Shown: positions 1 to 9,476, counted from the first letter of the stretch. The stretch: 64,000 nt of DNA from Mucilaginibacter sp. (GCA_025352225.1 JANXTT010000156.1:1-64000); one strand, 5' to 3'. Notes: generated from the letters alone by a model not told the origin. A program made the numbers and translations.

Positions 1-2136
1 GCTGAGGTGGCCCCTGGTAAGATTTAAAGGCACCTGCAAGCCTCCATGGTATTGCAGCTGATTATAAAATATCACGTTATTATGCGCATCAAAACCCTCC
101 CTGTTAGCAATATAATCAACCCCAGCTGATAGATAAGGAAATAACGCGCCATATGTGGCACTCGCGCCATACTCTGTATACCCTTCGTTTTGGTTATAGT
201 TAAATAACAACTCCGAGCGCAAGGTATTTAACACGTTTTCGCCTTGTAAGGCCAGGCTATAATTGGAGCCGCTAACGGTAGGTACCAAACTGTGGAAATT
301 AAATAAGTGGAAATCTTTATTGTACTTACTAACCTGAGGCTTATCATTACCCACCGAGGCCAGTAAATTTATTGCATCGCCTTTGTTTAGTGTGGTTATG
401 CCAAAATCAGGCAATTCGCCCGGAATTGCATTTGTGGGCAACTCCTGCCAATTTAGCTGGTTGGTATTGTTTTGGTATACCTGATAACCGGATGCCGTTA
501 GCCCTACCCAAGCCAATTTATTGGCTGATAGCGCGGGCTGATAATTACCAATACTACTTTTTAGGGAATCATTTTGGAGCTGGTACAGTTTTTTATCGGT
601 TAATGATAACGCAAACAACCCATCCGTTTTACCCGATGTTGCGCTAAAATAAACCTTATCCTTTAGTACTGTGGGGAAAGCTATAGGCTTAAAAGTAAAA
701 GGCAATAAATAATCGGCCTTCCCTGTTGCAATATCAATTAACGCGATAGACATTTTACCACCAGTGTTTCGTACGGGTGATATAATTTTATCACCGTAAA
801 ACTTAGGATAGGTATAAAACAAGTTATCATTATTAGCAATTACAGACAACACGCTGCCATTTAAATCCAGTATGCATAATTCACTTTTACCATCCGGGCC
901 AACCCTTACGGTGATAATTTTTTGGCCGTCCGCGCTAAAATCAGGGGTAAAGTATTTGGACGATTTGGTGATCCGGGTTTTATTGCCCGTATTTACATCA
1001 ATAATATTCAGTTCGCTATAGTTACGGTTTCCCCAGCGCACATCCGGGCGGTACGAAGCATATACAATTTTGCCATCATGGTAGGCAAAATAATTATCCA
1101 GCGAATAATCGCGCATACCTATCACTTGCTCCTTGCCATCTGTTAGCTTCACAAATGCCGGCGCATGGTTATACGTGCTTTTAGAATAGATAATAGTCTG
1201 ATTATCAACATACGCAGGATACTCCTGATCGGCAATAAAGTGGGTTGGCCGCCTGGGTAACTGCCGCCCGGGATGCTCTAATCCAAATTGTTGTTTGTAA
1301 TAATCAAAGGCATCCGTTCTAAATTGCTTAAAATCCTTACCCGAGTAATGTTTAATTGCTTTTTGTAATGGATAAAACAAGCCATCAAAAGCGGCGGCAT
1401 CATGCGTTACGTTTTTCCAGAACAAATCTCCATACCGCTCTCTTCCATATGATACGAGCATATAACCCATAGGGTACCAATCTGGTATAAAATCGCGATA
1501 AGAACCGTTGCGTAGTTTCATCCAGCTATATTTTTTATCAGCCTGCCATAAGGCACGGTAGCTATTAAAAAAATAAGGCAACCTGCCCCGCCCCTGTTCT
1601 GTAACATAAGTTTCATTATACACAGCGTCGCCCTCAAAAAACCAATTGGGTATAGTAAGTTCATTTCCAATAGCTTGCCCACCCTCCCCAAATAAAATAT
1701 GCAACCCCTTTGATAGTCCCACATTAAAATTATTGTACTGTTGCACATGCCTAAACTCGTGCACCGCCAGTTGATCGGCCCATTGCAAACTGCCCAGGTC
1801 AAAACTATTTTGTTCGGGCGTTAAATAAAACTCGCTCCTGAAGGGGGCTAACCCCACGTACCCGTTAGGCACCGTAGTTTGGTTTTGCAGTAGTATATTG
1901 ATCTGTTTTTGTTTTAAACCAATGGTGGGCAGTATCACCTTATTCATGCACGCAATAATATTAGCCACCCTTATGCCGGCCGAGTCCATCCCCAAAGGAA
2001 ATATAACCCTTGCCGCCGGCGTATTAACCTGCCGCCATGTAATAACCGGTGGATTACCCCCAAAAGTTTGCGCTTTTGTAATTGCAGCAGCAAATAAGGG
2101 CAATAGCAAAACAGACAGTTTTATGGTTAAGCGCAT
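1..2136 (-). CDS. secreted HExxH metallopeptidase with TolB-like propeller, C-terminus cut by window edge
   Basis: The ORF track misses this gene because its stop codon lies outside the window. Reading back from the ATG at 2136 gives at least 712 codons without a stop. The protein starts with a signal peptide (MRLTIKLSVLLLPLFAAA, then KAQ). A zinc motif HEFRH lies near residues 126-130 and is followed about 37 residues on by WFFEGDAVY, the arrangement of gluzincin peptidases in which the later Glu is the third zinc ligand. After residue 300 there are TolB/WD40-like strands such as YFTPDFSADGQKI. The last visible part looks like an outer-membrane beta-barrel or another beta-rich domain. The gene is therefore probably a cell-envelope metallopeptidase fused to a propeller. 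The peptidase call rests on motifs only and the substrate is unknown. Confidence 0.8.
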   Translation of the reverse strand, partial: MRLTIKLSVLLLPLFAAAITKAQTFGGNPPVITWRQVNTPAARVIFPLGMDSAGIRVANIIACMNKVILPTIGLKQKQINILLQNQTTVPNGYVGLAPFRSEFYLTPEQNSFDLGSLQWADQLAVHEFRHVQQYNNFNVGLSKGLHILFGEGGQAIGNELTIPNWFFEGDAVYNETYVTEQGRGRLPYFFNSYRALWQADKKYSWMKLRNGSYRDFIPDWYPMGYMLVSYGRERYGDLFWKNVTHDAAAFDGLFYPLQKAIKHYSGKDFKQFRTDAFDYYKQQFGLEHPGRQLPRRPTHFIADQEYPAYVDNQTIIYSKSTYNHAPAFVKLTDGKEQVIGMRDYSLDNYFAYHDGKIVYASYRPDVRWGNRNYSELNIIDVNTGNKTRITKSSKYFTPDFSADGQKIITVRVGPDGKSELCILDLNGSVLSVIANNDNLFYTYPKFYGDKIISPVRNTGGKMSIALIDIATGKADYLLPFTFKPIAFPTVLKDKVYFSATSGKTDGLFALSLTDKKLYQLQNDSLKSSIGNYQPALSANKLAWVGLTASGYQVYQNNTNQLNWQELPTNAIPGELPDFGITTLNKGDAINLLASVGNDKPQVSKYNKDFHLFNFHSLVPTVSGSNYSLALQGENVLNTLRSELLFNYNQNEGYTEYGASATYGALFPYLSAGVDYIANREGFDAHNNVIFYNQLQYHGGLQVPLNLTRGHLS

Positions 2137-2269
2137 TTTTATATTTTGAATGGTGAAAATAAGACAAAATAGATGAATTTGTAATTTGATAAAGGGTTTA
2201 ATTTACTATTTGTAATGCCAATAGCTGTGCATTCGTAATTAAAAATTATATTTATATCAACACACAACT

Positions 2270-2974
2270 ATGAAAAAAATACTGATACTAATATTTTGCC
2301 TCATAATTAAGGTTAGCCACGCGCAAGTAATTGTTGAGTCCAATGTATCCGAATCTTATTATAAGGCTTTTAAAAAACTATCCCTGGAGCACCAAAATAT
2401 CATCATTAACAATCCAGTAAAACACAATCTGGTTAATGTTGGGGGTTACGCAATTTTCACAGCTTATACCATTGATACTTTAAATAAAAAAGATAAAACA
2501 GATCATACTAATATCCATATCCTCTCAATAGATACAAACCTTGTAAACGGTAAAGAAACATTGCACGCAGATAATTTTAATGAGAAAATCACTTACATGC
2601 CCATACCTTATGATGTAAAATTAAAGGGACGCACGCTGATACTTAAACCCGATGGCCCCTTTCCTCCGTACCTTATTCATACAATATCAGGGAAAAATAT
2701 TGTAACTACATACGAGGAATACTATAAAAGAGACACGGTATTAAGGATGAGTTTAGAAAACTCCAAAACACAACAGTTAAGCATCCCTGTTAAAACAATT
2801 TATTTTAAAATTAACACTTCAGCATACCTACCTGGAAACATAGTTTTTGGGGAGGTTGAATTTATTACTAAACCTTATTATCTGGATGACGTGGGTTTTA
2901 AAAAAGGATTCATAAAAAAACAACTACATTGCAAATATGTGTTCAAAGCTGTTATTAAAAAGACTTATAAGTAA
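2270..2974 (+). CDS. secreted protein of unknown function
   Basis: The 234-residue product begins with a clear signal peptide (MKKILILIFCLIIKVSHA, then Q), so it is exported to the periplasm or outer surface. No cysteine lipobox is visible. I do not recognise the rest. It is rich in Lys, Asn, Ile and beta-branched residues and has no obvious catalytic motif. It is divergent from the metallopeptidase gene and followed by hscA, which has its own promoter, so it is probably a single-gene unit. No good -33/-7 pair is visible; a TATATTTA sequence about 20 bases before the start may act as a weak -7 box. Confidence 0.65.
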   Translation: MKKILILIFCLIIKVSHAQVIVESNVSESYYKAFKKLSLEHQNIIINNPVKHNLVNVGGYAIFTAYTIDTLNKKDKTDHTNIHILSIDTNLVNGKETLHADNFNEKITYMPIPYDVKLKGRTLILKPDGPFPPYLIHTISGKNIVTTYEEYYKRDTVLRMSLENSKTQQLSIPVKTIYFKINTSAYLPGNIVFGEVEFITKPYYLDDVGFKKGFIKKQLHCKYVFKAVIKKTYK

Positions 2975-3006
2975 GCATGGTTTCTAAAATCATACTTCCT
3001 TATGAC

Positions 3007-3035
3007 TTGTCATCCCTAAAAACTCCATACCTTTG
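3007..3035 (+). promoter_or_regulatory. Bacteroidota-type promoter of hscA
   Basis: TTG at 3007-3009, 18 bases of spacer, then TACCTTTG at 3028-3035. The second box matches TAnnTTTG, the -7 consensus for the Bacteroidota primary sigma factor. It lies 20 bases before the hscA start codon, so the leader would be very short and has no Shine-Dalgarno sequence. Confidence 0.6.
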
Positions 3036-3055
3036 CGGCTTGTTAAATTTTTATC

Positions 3056-4912
3056 ATGGCTAAAATTTCTATCAACCTGGCAACAGGGTCATTACAAAAA
3101 GAAGAGATCATTGTTGGTATCGACTTAGGTACCACAAATTCTCTGGTGGCTTTTATTGACCCCGATAAACAGCCAAAAGTTATTAATGATGCCGGTAAAG
3201 GTGTATTGGTGCCCTCCATTGTTCATTTTGGTACAGCCGGAGAAATTACAGTTGGTAACGATGCTAAAAACTTTTTAATAACCGACCCACAAAATACCAT
3301 ATTCTCGGTGAAGCGTTTGCTGGGCCGCTCCTATCAGGATATTGCCAATTACAAAGACTTTTTTTCGTATAAGGTTATTGACGATAACAGCGAGAGCCTG
3401 GTCAAAATTAAAGTTGGCGACCAGTTTTACACGCCTATTGAGCTTTCGGGATTAATATTGAAAGAACTGAAAGAACGCGCAGAACATGCGCTTAAAACGC
3501 CCGTAAACCGCGCGGTAATAACTGTACCTGCTTATTTTAACGATTCGCAACGGCAGGCTACCCGTGATGCCGGCAAACTGGCCGGGCTGGATGTTTTACG
3601 CATAGTAAACGAACCTACCGCGGCAAGCTTAGCCTATGGCATAGGCCTCAACCCCGAAGAAACTAAAACCATTGCCGTATACGATTTGGGTGGCGGAACA
3701 TTTGATGTATCAATACTACAAATACAGAACGGCATTTTTGAGGTACTGGCCACCAATGGCGATACCTTTTTAGGCGGTGATGATTTTGACCGCGCCATAT
3801 TGGATTATTGGATAGATACAAACCAGTTAAAAAGGGATGTATTGCTCCAAAATTATGAACTGGCACAACAGCTGCGCCTAAAGGCCGAAGAAGCTAAAAT
3901 ATCATTTACCCACCAGAGTTTGTTTAATGAGCATATTGGTGACATTTGGTGCACCATAGACCGTAATACTTTTGAAACACTTATTTTACCTAAAGTTAAA
4001 CAAACCATTGAGTGCTGTAAAAATGCACTCCAAGACGCCAATATTGATATTAGCCAAATTGACGAGGTAGTTATGGTTGGCGGTTCAACACGAACCGGGC
4101 TGGTTAAGAAGATGGTTTCCGAGTTTTTTGGACGCCAGGTGCACGATGAAGTTAACCCGGATGAGGTAGTAGCCCTGGGTGCTGCCATTCAAGCCGATGT
4201 TTTGGCCGGTAACCGCTCTGATATTCTATTGCTTGATGTTACCCCATTATCATTAGGTATTGAAACCATGGGCGGCTTAATGGATGTGATCATCCCGCGT
4301 AATTCCAAAGTGCCAACAAAAGCAGGCAGGCAATACACAACGTCTATAGACGGGCAAGTGAATATGAAGATAGCCGTTTACCAGGGCGAACGTGACCTCA
4401 TCAAAGAAAATCGTAAACTGGCGGAGTTCGACCTGAAAGGCATACCATCAATGCCGGCGGGGTTTCCTAAAGTTGATATTAACTTTTTGCTTAACGCGGA
4501 TGGTATATTAAAGATTCAGGCTATGGAATTACGGTCGGGCGTTAAGCAAGAAGTAGAGGTAAAACCAACCTATGGCATTACCGACGACCAAGTTGAGCAA
4601 ATGCTTTTAGATAGCATTACCCATGCCAAAGACGATGTTGCACAACGCATGCTGATAGAAGCCCGTACAGAAGGCGAGCAAATGGTATATACGGTAGAAC
4701 GCTTTATTGAAAAAAACAACAATTGGTTAAGTGTATCAGAAATTGCCGAAACCGCAACCTATTTACAAACCCTTAAAGCGGCACTAACAACCGGCGATAA
4801 GGACCTGATCCATAAAAGCATTGAAGAAGTGAATGAATTTACCCGTCCGTTTGCCGAACGCCTGATGGACCATGCCATAGGCCACGCCATGAAGGGTAAA
4901 AGTGTGGAATAA
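3056..4912 (+). CDS. hscA: Hsp70-family Fe-S assembly chaperone HscA
   Basis: This is a 618-residue Hsp70 protein with an N-terminal ATPase domain (GIDLGTTNS at about 21-29, [20 protein letters not shown]) and a C-terminal substrate-binding domain. HscA is favoured over DnaK for three reasons: the short variable N-terminal extension, phrases typical of HscA ([30 protein letters not shown]), and a shortened C-terminus ending in MKGKSVE instead of a long acidic tail. HscA proteins use ATP to release Fe-S clusters from the IscU scaffold together with HscB. Here it stands alone, with no iscU, hscB or ferredoxin gene beside it. A consensus promoter precedes it and a hairpin follows it, so it is probably a single-gene unit. 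Confidence 0.85.
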   Translation: MAKISINLATGSLQKEEIIVGIDLGTTNSLVAFIDPDKQPKVINDAGKGVLVPSIVHFGTAGEITVGNDAKNFLITDPQNTIFSVKRLLGRSYQDIANYKDFFSYKVIDDNSESLVKIKVGDQFYTPIELSGLILKELKERAEHALKTPVNRAVITVPAYFNDSQRQATRDAGKLAGLDVLRIVNEPTAASLAYGIGLNPEETKTIAVYDLGGGTFDVSILQIQNGIFEVLATNGDTFLGGDDFDRAILDYWIDTNQLKRDVLLQNYELAQQLRLKAEEAKISFTHQSLFNEHIGDIWCTIDRNTFETLILPKVKQTIECCKNALQDANIDISQIDEVVMVGGSTRTGLVKKMVSEFFGRQVHDEVNPDEVVALGAAIQADVLAGNRSDILLLDVTPLSLGIETMGGLMDVIIPRNSKVPTKAGRQYTTSIDGQVNMKIAVYQGERDLIKENRKLAEFDLKGIPSMPAGFPKVDINFLLNADGILKIQAMELRSGVKQEVEVKPTYGITDDQVEQMLLDSITHAKDDVAQRMLIEARTEGEQMVYTVERFIEKNNNWLSVSEIAETATYLQTLKAALTTGDKDLIHKSIEEVNEFTRPFAERLMDHAIGHAMKGKSVE

Positions 4913-4919
4913 AACAATG

Positions 4920-4941
4920 AGGGCTCCCTTTCGGGAGCCCT
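4920..4941. terminator. stem-loop terminator between convergent genes
   Basis: An AGGGCTCCC / GGGAGCCCT stem with a TTTC loop lies 8 bases after the hscA stop and just downstream of the minus-strand gene at 4946. The U-tract is poor on both strands. Its position suggests a shared bidirectional terminator. Confidence 0.65.
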
Positions 4942-4945
4942 TAGC

Positions 4946-5233
4946 TTATAACTTTAAAGCTTCTTGCTCTTTTAACTGCTGAATATGGTTTTTGTCTTCA
5001 TAATCATCAGTCTTGCTGGCAAAATATTCTAATATTCCAGAAATGGTGTCCAGGTTATCAGCTACACGCTGGTGCATATCCGGCAGGTCTTTTTCCAATC
5101 TTTTATCCCCAAGTTCAATATTATCAACCTCTATCTTACCGAGCTTTTGCATCAGCGCCTGCTGGCTGTTTTTCAAATCATTCAACTCATGAACAATTTT
5201 CTCCATCAACTCAAATTTCTTTAACGTATTCAT
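4946..5233 (-). CDS. small coiled-coil protein of unknown function
   Basis: A 95-residue, highly charged protein rich in Leu, Glu, Lys and Asp and predicted to be almost all helix. Heptad-like spacing of Leu, Ile and Val (MEKIVHELNDLKNSQQALMQKL) suggests a coiled coil. There is no signal peptide, membrane segment or known motif. It is convergent with hscA and shares its terminator. I do not recognise the family, but codon use and a clean ATG support a real gene. Confidence 0.6.
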   Translation of the reverse strand: MNTLKKFELMEKIVHELNDLKNSQQALMQKLGKIEVDNIELGDKRLEKDLPDMHQRVADNLDTISGILEYFASKTDDYEDKNHIQQLKEQEALKL

Positions 5234-5320
5234 GGTATGTTGTTTTAATATAAATTTAATTACTATAGTTACTAAGCGTTCAACTACAAATAAGTTTCAA
5301 ATACTTTTTTATAAAACTAA

Positions 5321-5352
5321 ACAAACCGTAAGGCAACAGCCTTACGGTTTGT
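5321..5352 (-). terminator. rho-independent terminator
   Basis: A perfect 14-base-pair stem (ACAAACCGTAAGGC / GCCTTACGGTTTGT) with an AACA loop, just downstream of the minus-strand gene at 5371-5907. On the minus strand it is followed by a T-rich stretch (TAGTTTTATAAAAAA). Confidence 0.75.
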
Positions 5353-5370
5353 TTTATCAATTAAGATAAC

Positions 5371-5907
5371 CTATTGGCTATCTTCTGTTTTTGTTACAGT
5401 TGTTGATGTTTTAGTAGTGGTTGCAGCAGCCGGTTTTTTATGGTATACCTTTTTATGGTAAACAGTAGCATGCTGTACTGGATGGGCCACAGTGCTATGC
5501 ACCACATGCGAACTTGAAGTTTTGGTTGTACTTACCGTTGACTGTGAATGTGTAACTACTGGTGTTGATTTCGACTCGGTTGTGGTTTTACTAGCGGCAG
5601 CTGGCGTTGTGTTTATATTAGTTGTATTGGTAACTGCTGGTGTATTATCAACCACGGGTGTATGCTCTACCACAACTGTTTTTGTTGGTGTTGGCGCACT
5701 AACAACCGTGCCATTTGGAGTGCCTGCAGCTGTTACACCGCCTGTGCCTTTAATAATAGTTTTTTGAGTAGAATTACGCCCTTTACGCCTTGTTTTGGTT
5801 TTGTTTTTAACCTCTACATGTTTAGTTGTATCTGTCATCTGGGCCTTTAAATTTTGAATCGTTCCGACAAAGAATGCCAGAACAAGCATTAAACTGATCT
5901 TTTTCAT
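5371..5907 (-). CDS. secreted Thr/Ser/Val-rich low-complexity protein
   Basis: A 178-residue protein with a signal peptide (MKKISLMLVLAFFVGTIQNLKAQ) followed by low-complexity sequence dominated by Thr, Ser, Val, Ala, Lys and His. The segment after the signal is basic (KNKTKTRRKGRN). The C-terminal part repeats His-Lys motifs (YHKKVYHKKPAAATTTKTS). This composition is typical of small periplasmic or surface proteins of Bacteroidota with no assigned function. A strong terminator follows. The opposite-strand ORFs at 5492 and 5662 are shadows of its repetitive codons. Confidence 0.6.
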   Translation of the reverse strand: MKKISLMLVLAFFVGTIQNLKAQMTDTTKHVEVKNKTKTRRKGRNSTQKTIIKGTGGVTAAGTPNGTVVSAPTPTKTVVVEHTPVVDNTPAVTNTTNINTTPAAASKTTTESKSTPVVTHSQSTVSTTKTSSSHVVHSTVAHPVQHATVYHKKVYHKKPAAATTTKTSTTVTKTEDSQ

Positions 5908-6088
5908 AGTTAATTATATTAGTGTCTTTTTATATAATATGTAACATACATATGACATACTTGTTTTAATTAAAGTTAATTTCATTAATACAAAGGAAAG
6001 TGCAATTGATTTTTGTTGTGATTTTTTAGGTATGCTGTATTCAATTATTAAAATCTGCGTTATATAACTCATTATTCCACGAATAGTT

Positions 6089-6096
6089 TATTTTTG
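6089..6096 (+). promoter_or_regulatory. -7 box of the S4-aroB operon
   Basis: TATTTTTG exactly matches TAnnTTTG. It ends only 7 bases before the start codon at 6104, so the transcript would be leaderless or nearly so. No clear TTTG -33 element is visible. Confidence 0.5.
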
Positions 6097-6103
6097 CGCC
6101 GCA

Positions 6104-6310
6104 ATGATTGAGTTTCAACTGACCGAAGATTATATCCCGATGATACAATTATTAAAGGCTACCAACCTGGTGCAAACCGGTGGCCAGGCCCAAATTGTAG
6201 TTTCGGAGGGTGAAGTGAAATACAATGGCACTGTTGATACCCGCAAACGCCTTAAAGTTAGAAAAGGTGACATCGTAGAATTTCGCAACAATAAAATTTT
6301 GGTAAAATAA
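6104..6310 (+). CDS. S4-domain RNA-binding protein (YbcJ-like)
   Basis: This 68-residue protein is essentially one S4 domain. S4 domains bind structured RNA, often rRNA. Recognisable parts are the helical entry FQLTEDYIPMIQLLKATNLV, the glycine turn TGGQAQIVVSEGEV and the strand VRKGDIVEFRNNKILV. The length and architecture match the small YbcJ-type S4 proteins, which lack a catalytic domain. Its stop is 2 bases from the aroB start, so the two are co-transcribed. The precise RNA target cannot be seen. Confidence 0.8.
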   Translation: MIEFQLTEDYIPMIQLLKATNLVQTGGQAQIVVSEGEVKYNGTVDTRKRLKVRKGDIVEFRNNKILVK

Positions 6311-6312
6311 AC

Positions 6313-7386
6313 ATGGATAAATTAGAAAGTATTAACTACCCTATATATTTTAATGGCATAACCGCTCAACTAAATAACTTTATTGAAAAAGGAAATTACT
6401 CGCGCTTTTTTATTTTAACAGACGAGCATACGGCTATCCATTGCCTACCTTATTTACAAGAGCAGCTAACAAACAAAGATGATTTTGACCTGATAGAAAT
6501 AAATGCCGGCGAAGAAAGCAAAAGCATTGATTTTTGTGTAGGCATCTGGAAAATGCTGATTGATTTTGGTGCCGACCGTAATAGCTTGCTTATTAATTTA
6601 GGTGGCGGCGTAGTAACTGATTTAGGTGGTTTTGCAGCGTCAACCTATAAGAGAGGGATTGATTTTATTCATATCCCCACTACCCTGCTTTCGCAGGTAG
6701 ACGCATCGGTAGGTGGTAAAACAGGTATTGATATTGATAACCTTAAAAATATAATAGGCACCTTTACACAGCCCAAAGCGGTTTTTATAGAGCATGCATT
6801 TTTAAAAACCCTGCCCGCCAGGCAAATTAAATCGGGGTTGGCAGAAATGCTTAAACATGGCCTCATTGCCGACGCTGATTACTGGGAGCTATTAAAAAAC
6901 AGTGACCTTAATAATCCCGACTCCAACTTGGTTTATAAATCGGTAGTTATTAAAAACAAAGTGGTTACCGAAGATCCAACCGAACGCGGGTTAAGAAAGA
7001 TACTAAATTTTGGGCATACCATTGGCCATGCCATAGAGAGCTATTCGTTAGAGCACGATACCGACCCCTTAACACATGGTGAAGCTATTGCTGCCGGAAT
7101 GATTTGCGAAGCCTATCTTTCTCATCAAAAAGCAGGTTTGCCCCTCGAAGCCATGCAGGAGATTATAGAAAGGTTATTGAGCATTTATGGTAAATATCCA
7201 CTTGATGAATCGTGCTATACCATGCTAAACGCCATCATGAAAAAGGATAAAAAGAACCAGGGTGGTAAAATTAACTGCTCGTTACTTGCCCAGATAGGTG
7301 TAGCTGTTGTTGATAATATCTGCACTGATGACGAACTTTGCGAGAGTTTAAAATACTATTCATCCTTAACTTATGCACCGGCTTGA
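6313..7386 (+). CDS. aroB: 3-dehydroquinate synthase
   Basis: AroB converts DAHP to 3-dehydroquinate in the second step of the shikimate pathway, using NAD and a divalent metal. The 357-residue product has the family landmarks: the NAD-binding GGGVVTDLGGFAA, PTTLLSQVDASVGGKTGID, the metal-ligand motif EMLKHGLIAD, and the later ligands in FGHTIGHAIE and HGEAIAAGM. The length is normal. It follows the S4 gene by 2 bases and its 3' end overlaps the next gene by 14 bases, giving a three-gene operon. No other aro gene is nearby. Confidence 0.93.
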   Translation: MDKLESINYPIYFNGITAQLNNFIEKGNYSRFFILTDEHTAIHCLPYLQEQLTNKDDFDLIEINAGEESKSIDFCVGIWKMLIDFGADRNSLLINLGGGVVTDLGGFAASTYKRGIDFIHIPTTLLSQVDASVGGKTGIDIDNLKNIIGTFTQPKAVFIEHAFLKTLPARQIKSGLAEMLKHGLIADADYWELLKNSDLNNPDSNLVYKSVVIKNKVVTEDPTERGLRKILNFGHTIGHAIESYSLEHDTDPLTHGEAIAAGMICEAYLSHQKAGLPLEAMQEIIERLLSIYGKYPLDESCYTMLNAIMKKDKKNQGGKINCSLLAQIGVAVVDNICTDDELCESLKYYSSLTYAPA

Positions 7387-8251
7387 GCTTAGAGACAAAG
7401 CTGCCCTGTTATTACTGATGATGCTCGTTGTTTTGACATTAGTCGAAATGACCTTTAGCTATTTGGAAAATCGAAAATATTATCAAAAACGTGATACTTT
7501 AAATAACCTTTACCTTACAGGGTTGGCATTTTGCCTTAATTTACTGGTAAAAGGAGCCACCTTTTTTATATTGGATTATACCTATCGTTTCCGCTTTACC
7601 GGCATCAAAAACGCGGTTGTATATTGGTTCGTACTCATCATCCTCCAGGACTTTTTATATTGGGTGCTCCATTATGCCGGCCATTATTGCCGAGTTTTTT
7701 GGGCCATGCATGTCACCCATCATTCTTCCGAATATTTTAACTTCTCAACAGGGTTCCGGTCAACCGTGTTTGAGCCTTTATACCGGGTGTTTTTTTACCT
7801 GCCCCTTGCGCTGATAGGTTTTACCGCGCTCGACATCTTATACGCTTACCTTGTAACACAATTATATGGCAACCTGGTGCATACGCAATATAAAATCAAA
7901 CTTCCAAAATGGTACGGATGGCTATTTGTTACACCCGCCCATCACCGCGTGCATCATGCGTCAAATATCCCCTATCTGGATAAGAATATGGGCATGGTAC
8001 TTATTATCTGGGACAGGCTGTTTGGCACCTTTCATGGTGAAAACCTGACCCAAAAAACAGTATACGGCCTTACAAAACAACCCGCGAACCTGGGGCCAGT
8101 CAACATAATTTTCCACGAATGGAAAGCGCTTATCGCCGATGTAAAAAACGCTCCCGGCTTGGTTAATAAACTCAGGTACCTGTTTAATCCCCCAGGCTGG
8201 AGCCACGATGGCAGAACCAAAACCGCCCGCGATTTGCAAAAAGAAGTTTAG
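7373..8251 (+). CDS. sterol desaturase / fatty acid hydroxylase superfamily membrane protein
   Basis: A 292-residue membrane protein with several hydrophobic segments in its first 160 residues. It carries the histidine clusters that hold the di-iron centre of this superfamily: HYAGH, HVTHHS and HHRVHHA. Members hydroxylate or desaturate lipids in the membrane using O2. The exact substrate cannot be told from sequence; sphingolipid or fatty acid hydroxylation are options in Bacteroidota. The start overlaps the end of aroB by 14 bases, so it is translated from the same message. Confidence 0.82.
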   Translation: MHRLELRDKAALLLLMMLVVLTLVEMTFSYLENRKYYQKRDTLNNLYLTGLAFCLNLLVKGATFFILDYTYRFRFTGIKNAVVYWFVLIILQDFLYWVLHYAGHYCRVFWAMHVTHHSSEYFNFSTGFRSTVFEPLYRVFFYLPLALIGFTALDILYAYLVTQLYGNLVHTQYKIKLPKWYGWLFVTPAHHRVHHASNIPYLDKNMGMVLIIWDRLFGTFHGENLTQKTVYGLTKQPANLGPVNIIFHEWKALIADVKNAPGLVNKLRYLFNPPGWSHDGRTKTARDLQKEV

Positions 8252-8329
8252 AACTCCCCCCGGCAACTTTCCGGCTTGCCTATTACATCTTATATTTATA
8301 TTTACCTTTATCTAAATAACTACACTCCC

Positions 8330-8947
8330 ATGAAAAAGCTCATATTGGTAATATCTATCATAACAACTGTTGCAGTGTCACAAGCACAAACCATACCTAT
8401 GGCATTACAGGTTGCTAAAATGTTACCCACTTTTCAATTTGGCGTAAAAACGGGCACTAACCTAACCAGGCTATCAACAAGCGGCACACTTAACAGCGAT
8501 AACCAGGCAGGTTATTTAGGCGGCTTTTGGGCCAGGATAGGCGGATCGGGCATACAGCTACAACCTGAGATTTATATCACTGGCAAAAACGTTACACTTA
8601 AAGATGCAAGCGGGCAAGATAATACGGTAAAATTTACCAGCATAGATGTACCTATATTAGCGGGTAAAAGTTTTGGCGCATTAGGTTTTGGCGGCCACAT
8701 TAACACGGGCCCCGTGATATCATTTGTGGTAAACAAAAACCAAAGCTTAAGCACAGCTTATGATCATATTACCCATTTTGAATATAAAGACCAGGCATTG
8801 GCATGGCAAATTGGCGGTGGTATTGATGTACAAAAACTCACCGTTGACCTCCGTTACGAAATAGGGCTAAATAGCTTGAGCAAAGATGGCTATCCCGATA
8901 CCAAAATCAGCATGTTTAATTTGAGCTTCGGGTATCGTTTATTTTAA
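8330..8947 (+). CDS. outer-membrane beta-barrel protein (PorT-like)
   Basis: The ORF track starts at a TTG at 8276, but the ATG at 8330 places a proper signal peptide at the N-terminus (MKKLILVISIITTVAVSQAQ), so I use it. The mature protein of about 185 residues has alternating hydrophobic strands, Gly and aromatic residues, and a terminal strand ending in SFGYRLF, as in small porin-like barrels of Bacteroidota. Typical phrases are FGVKTGTNLTRL and LQPEIYITGK. A TACCTTTA sequence about 20 bases upstream is a near-match to the -7 box. Function beyond the outer-membrane barrel is unknown. Confidence 0.75.
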   Translation: MKKLILVISIITTVAVSQAQTIPMALQVAKMLPTFQFGVKTGTNLTRLSTSGTLNSDNQAGYLGGFWARIGGSGIQLQPEIYITGKNVTLKDASGQDNTVKFTSIDVPILAGKSFGALGFGGHINTGPVISFVVNKNQSLSTAYDHITHFEYKDQALAWQIGGGIDVQKLTVDLRYEIGLNSLSKDGYPDTKISMFNLSFGYRLF

Positions 8948-8982
8948 ACTTTTAACCCGCCTTTAGTGCTTTACAGAAATAC

Positions 8983-9324
8983 TTATTTATAAGCTGAGAT
9001 ATGAGTGGTTTTTATACTCAGTACAAAAGATTTACCAACGCTTATTTTTATATTTTTATCCTGCAACATAGCCTTAATAGCTTCATCAGACTTTAATGCC
9101 TCATAAAGATCGCGCGCAACAGCCGAGCCGCTGATGTTGTTAGTTACCTTACCGTTTTCCATAGCGATATTAAAAGTATAACCAGATTTTCCCCTGTCAC
9201 CGGCAGATTCAAAATCGGTGATGTTCAGTTTGAAATTCTGTTCTTCAATAAGGCTTTTTTTTAGATGTAACCGAATTACGGGAATGTATTTTCTCCAGGT
9301 AGTTAAATATTTTCTTTCTTCCAT
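8983..9324 (-). CDS. small conserved-looking protein of unknown function
   Basis: A 113-residue, probably cytoplasmic protein without a signal peptide. The N-terminus is basic and aromatic (MEERKYLTTWRKYIPVI) and the rest is mixed alpha/beta with many Lys. No catalytic motif or family is recognised. It is convergent with the barrel gene and has its own -7-like box. It is probably real because of the clean ATG, balanced codon use and the preceding promoter. Confidence 0.55.
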   Translation of the reverse strand: MEERKYLTTWRKYIPVIRLHLKKSLIEEQNFKLNITDFESAGDRGKSGYTFNIAMENGKVTNNISGSAVARDLYEALKSDEAIKAMLQDKNIKISVGKSFVLSIKTTHISAYK

Positions 9325-9334
9325 GTGTTGTGTG

Positions 9335-9342
9335 TAAAGGTA
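9335..9342 (-). promoter_or_regulatory. -7-like box upstream of the 8983-9324 gene
   Basis: On the minus strand this reads TACCTTTA, one base off TAnnTTTG, and lies 10 bases before the ATG. No convincing -33 element is visible. Confidence 0.35.
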
Positions 9343-9476
9343 TCATTAATTGCCTATGAATTTACTAAACATTTTACTTTTTGATTTTTTAATCCCTGTG
9401 CTGCATAAAAGCCCAACCCAAATAGACTCAAGCAGACATTATTATCTATCTTTGAGCATTAACTGTTTAGTTCTCC

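Noticed and set aside
1518-1802. 94-codon minus-strand ORF in the first gene
   Set aside because: It is another frame of the truncated metallopeptidase gene, which reads openly through the region.
3056-4912. DnaK assignment for the Hsp70 gene
   Set aside because: The short C-terminus, the linker phrase [12 protein letters not shown] and the N-terminal extension fit HscA better.
5371-5907. CRISPR-like or tandem DNA repeats in the Thr-rich gene
   Set aside because: The repetition is of codons for Thr, Val and Ser with irregular spacing, not of a fixed repeat and spacer unit. No CRISPR array was seen anywhere.
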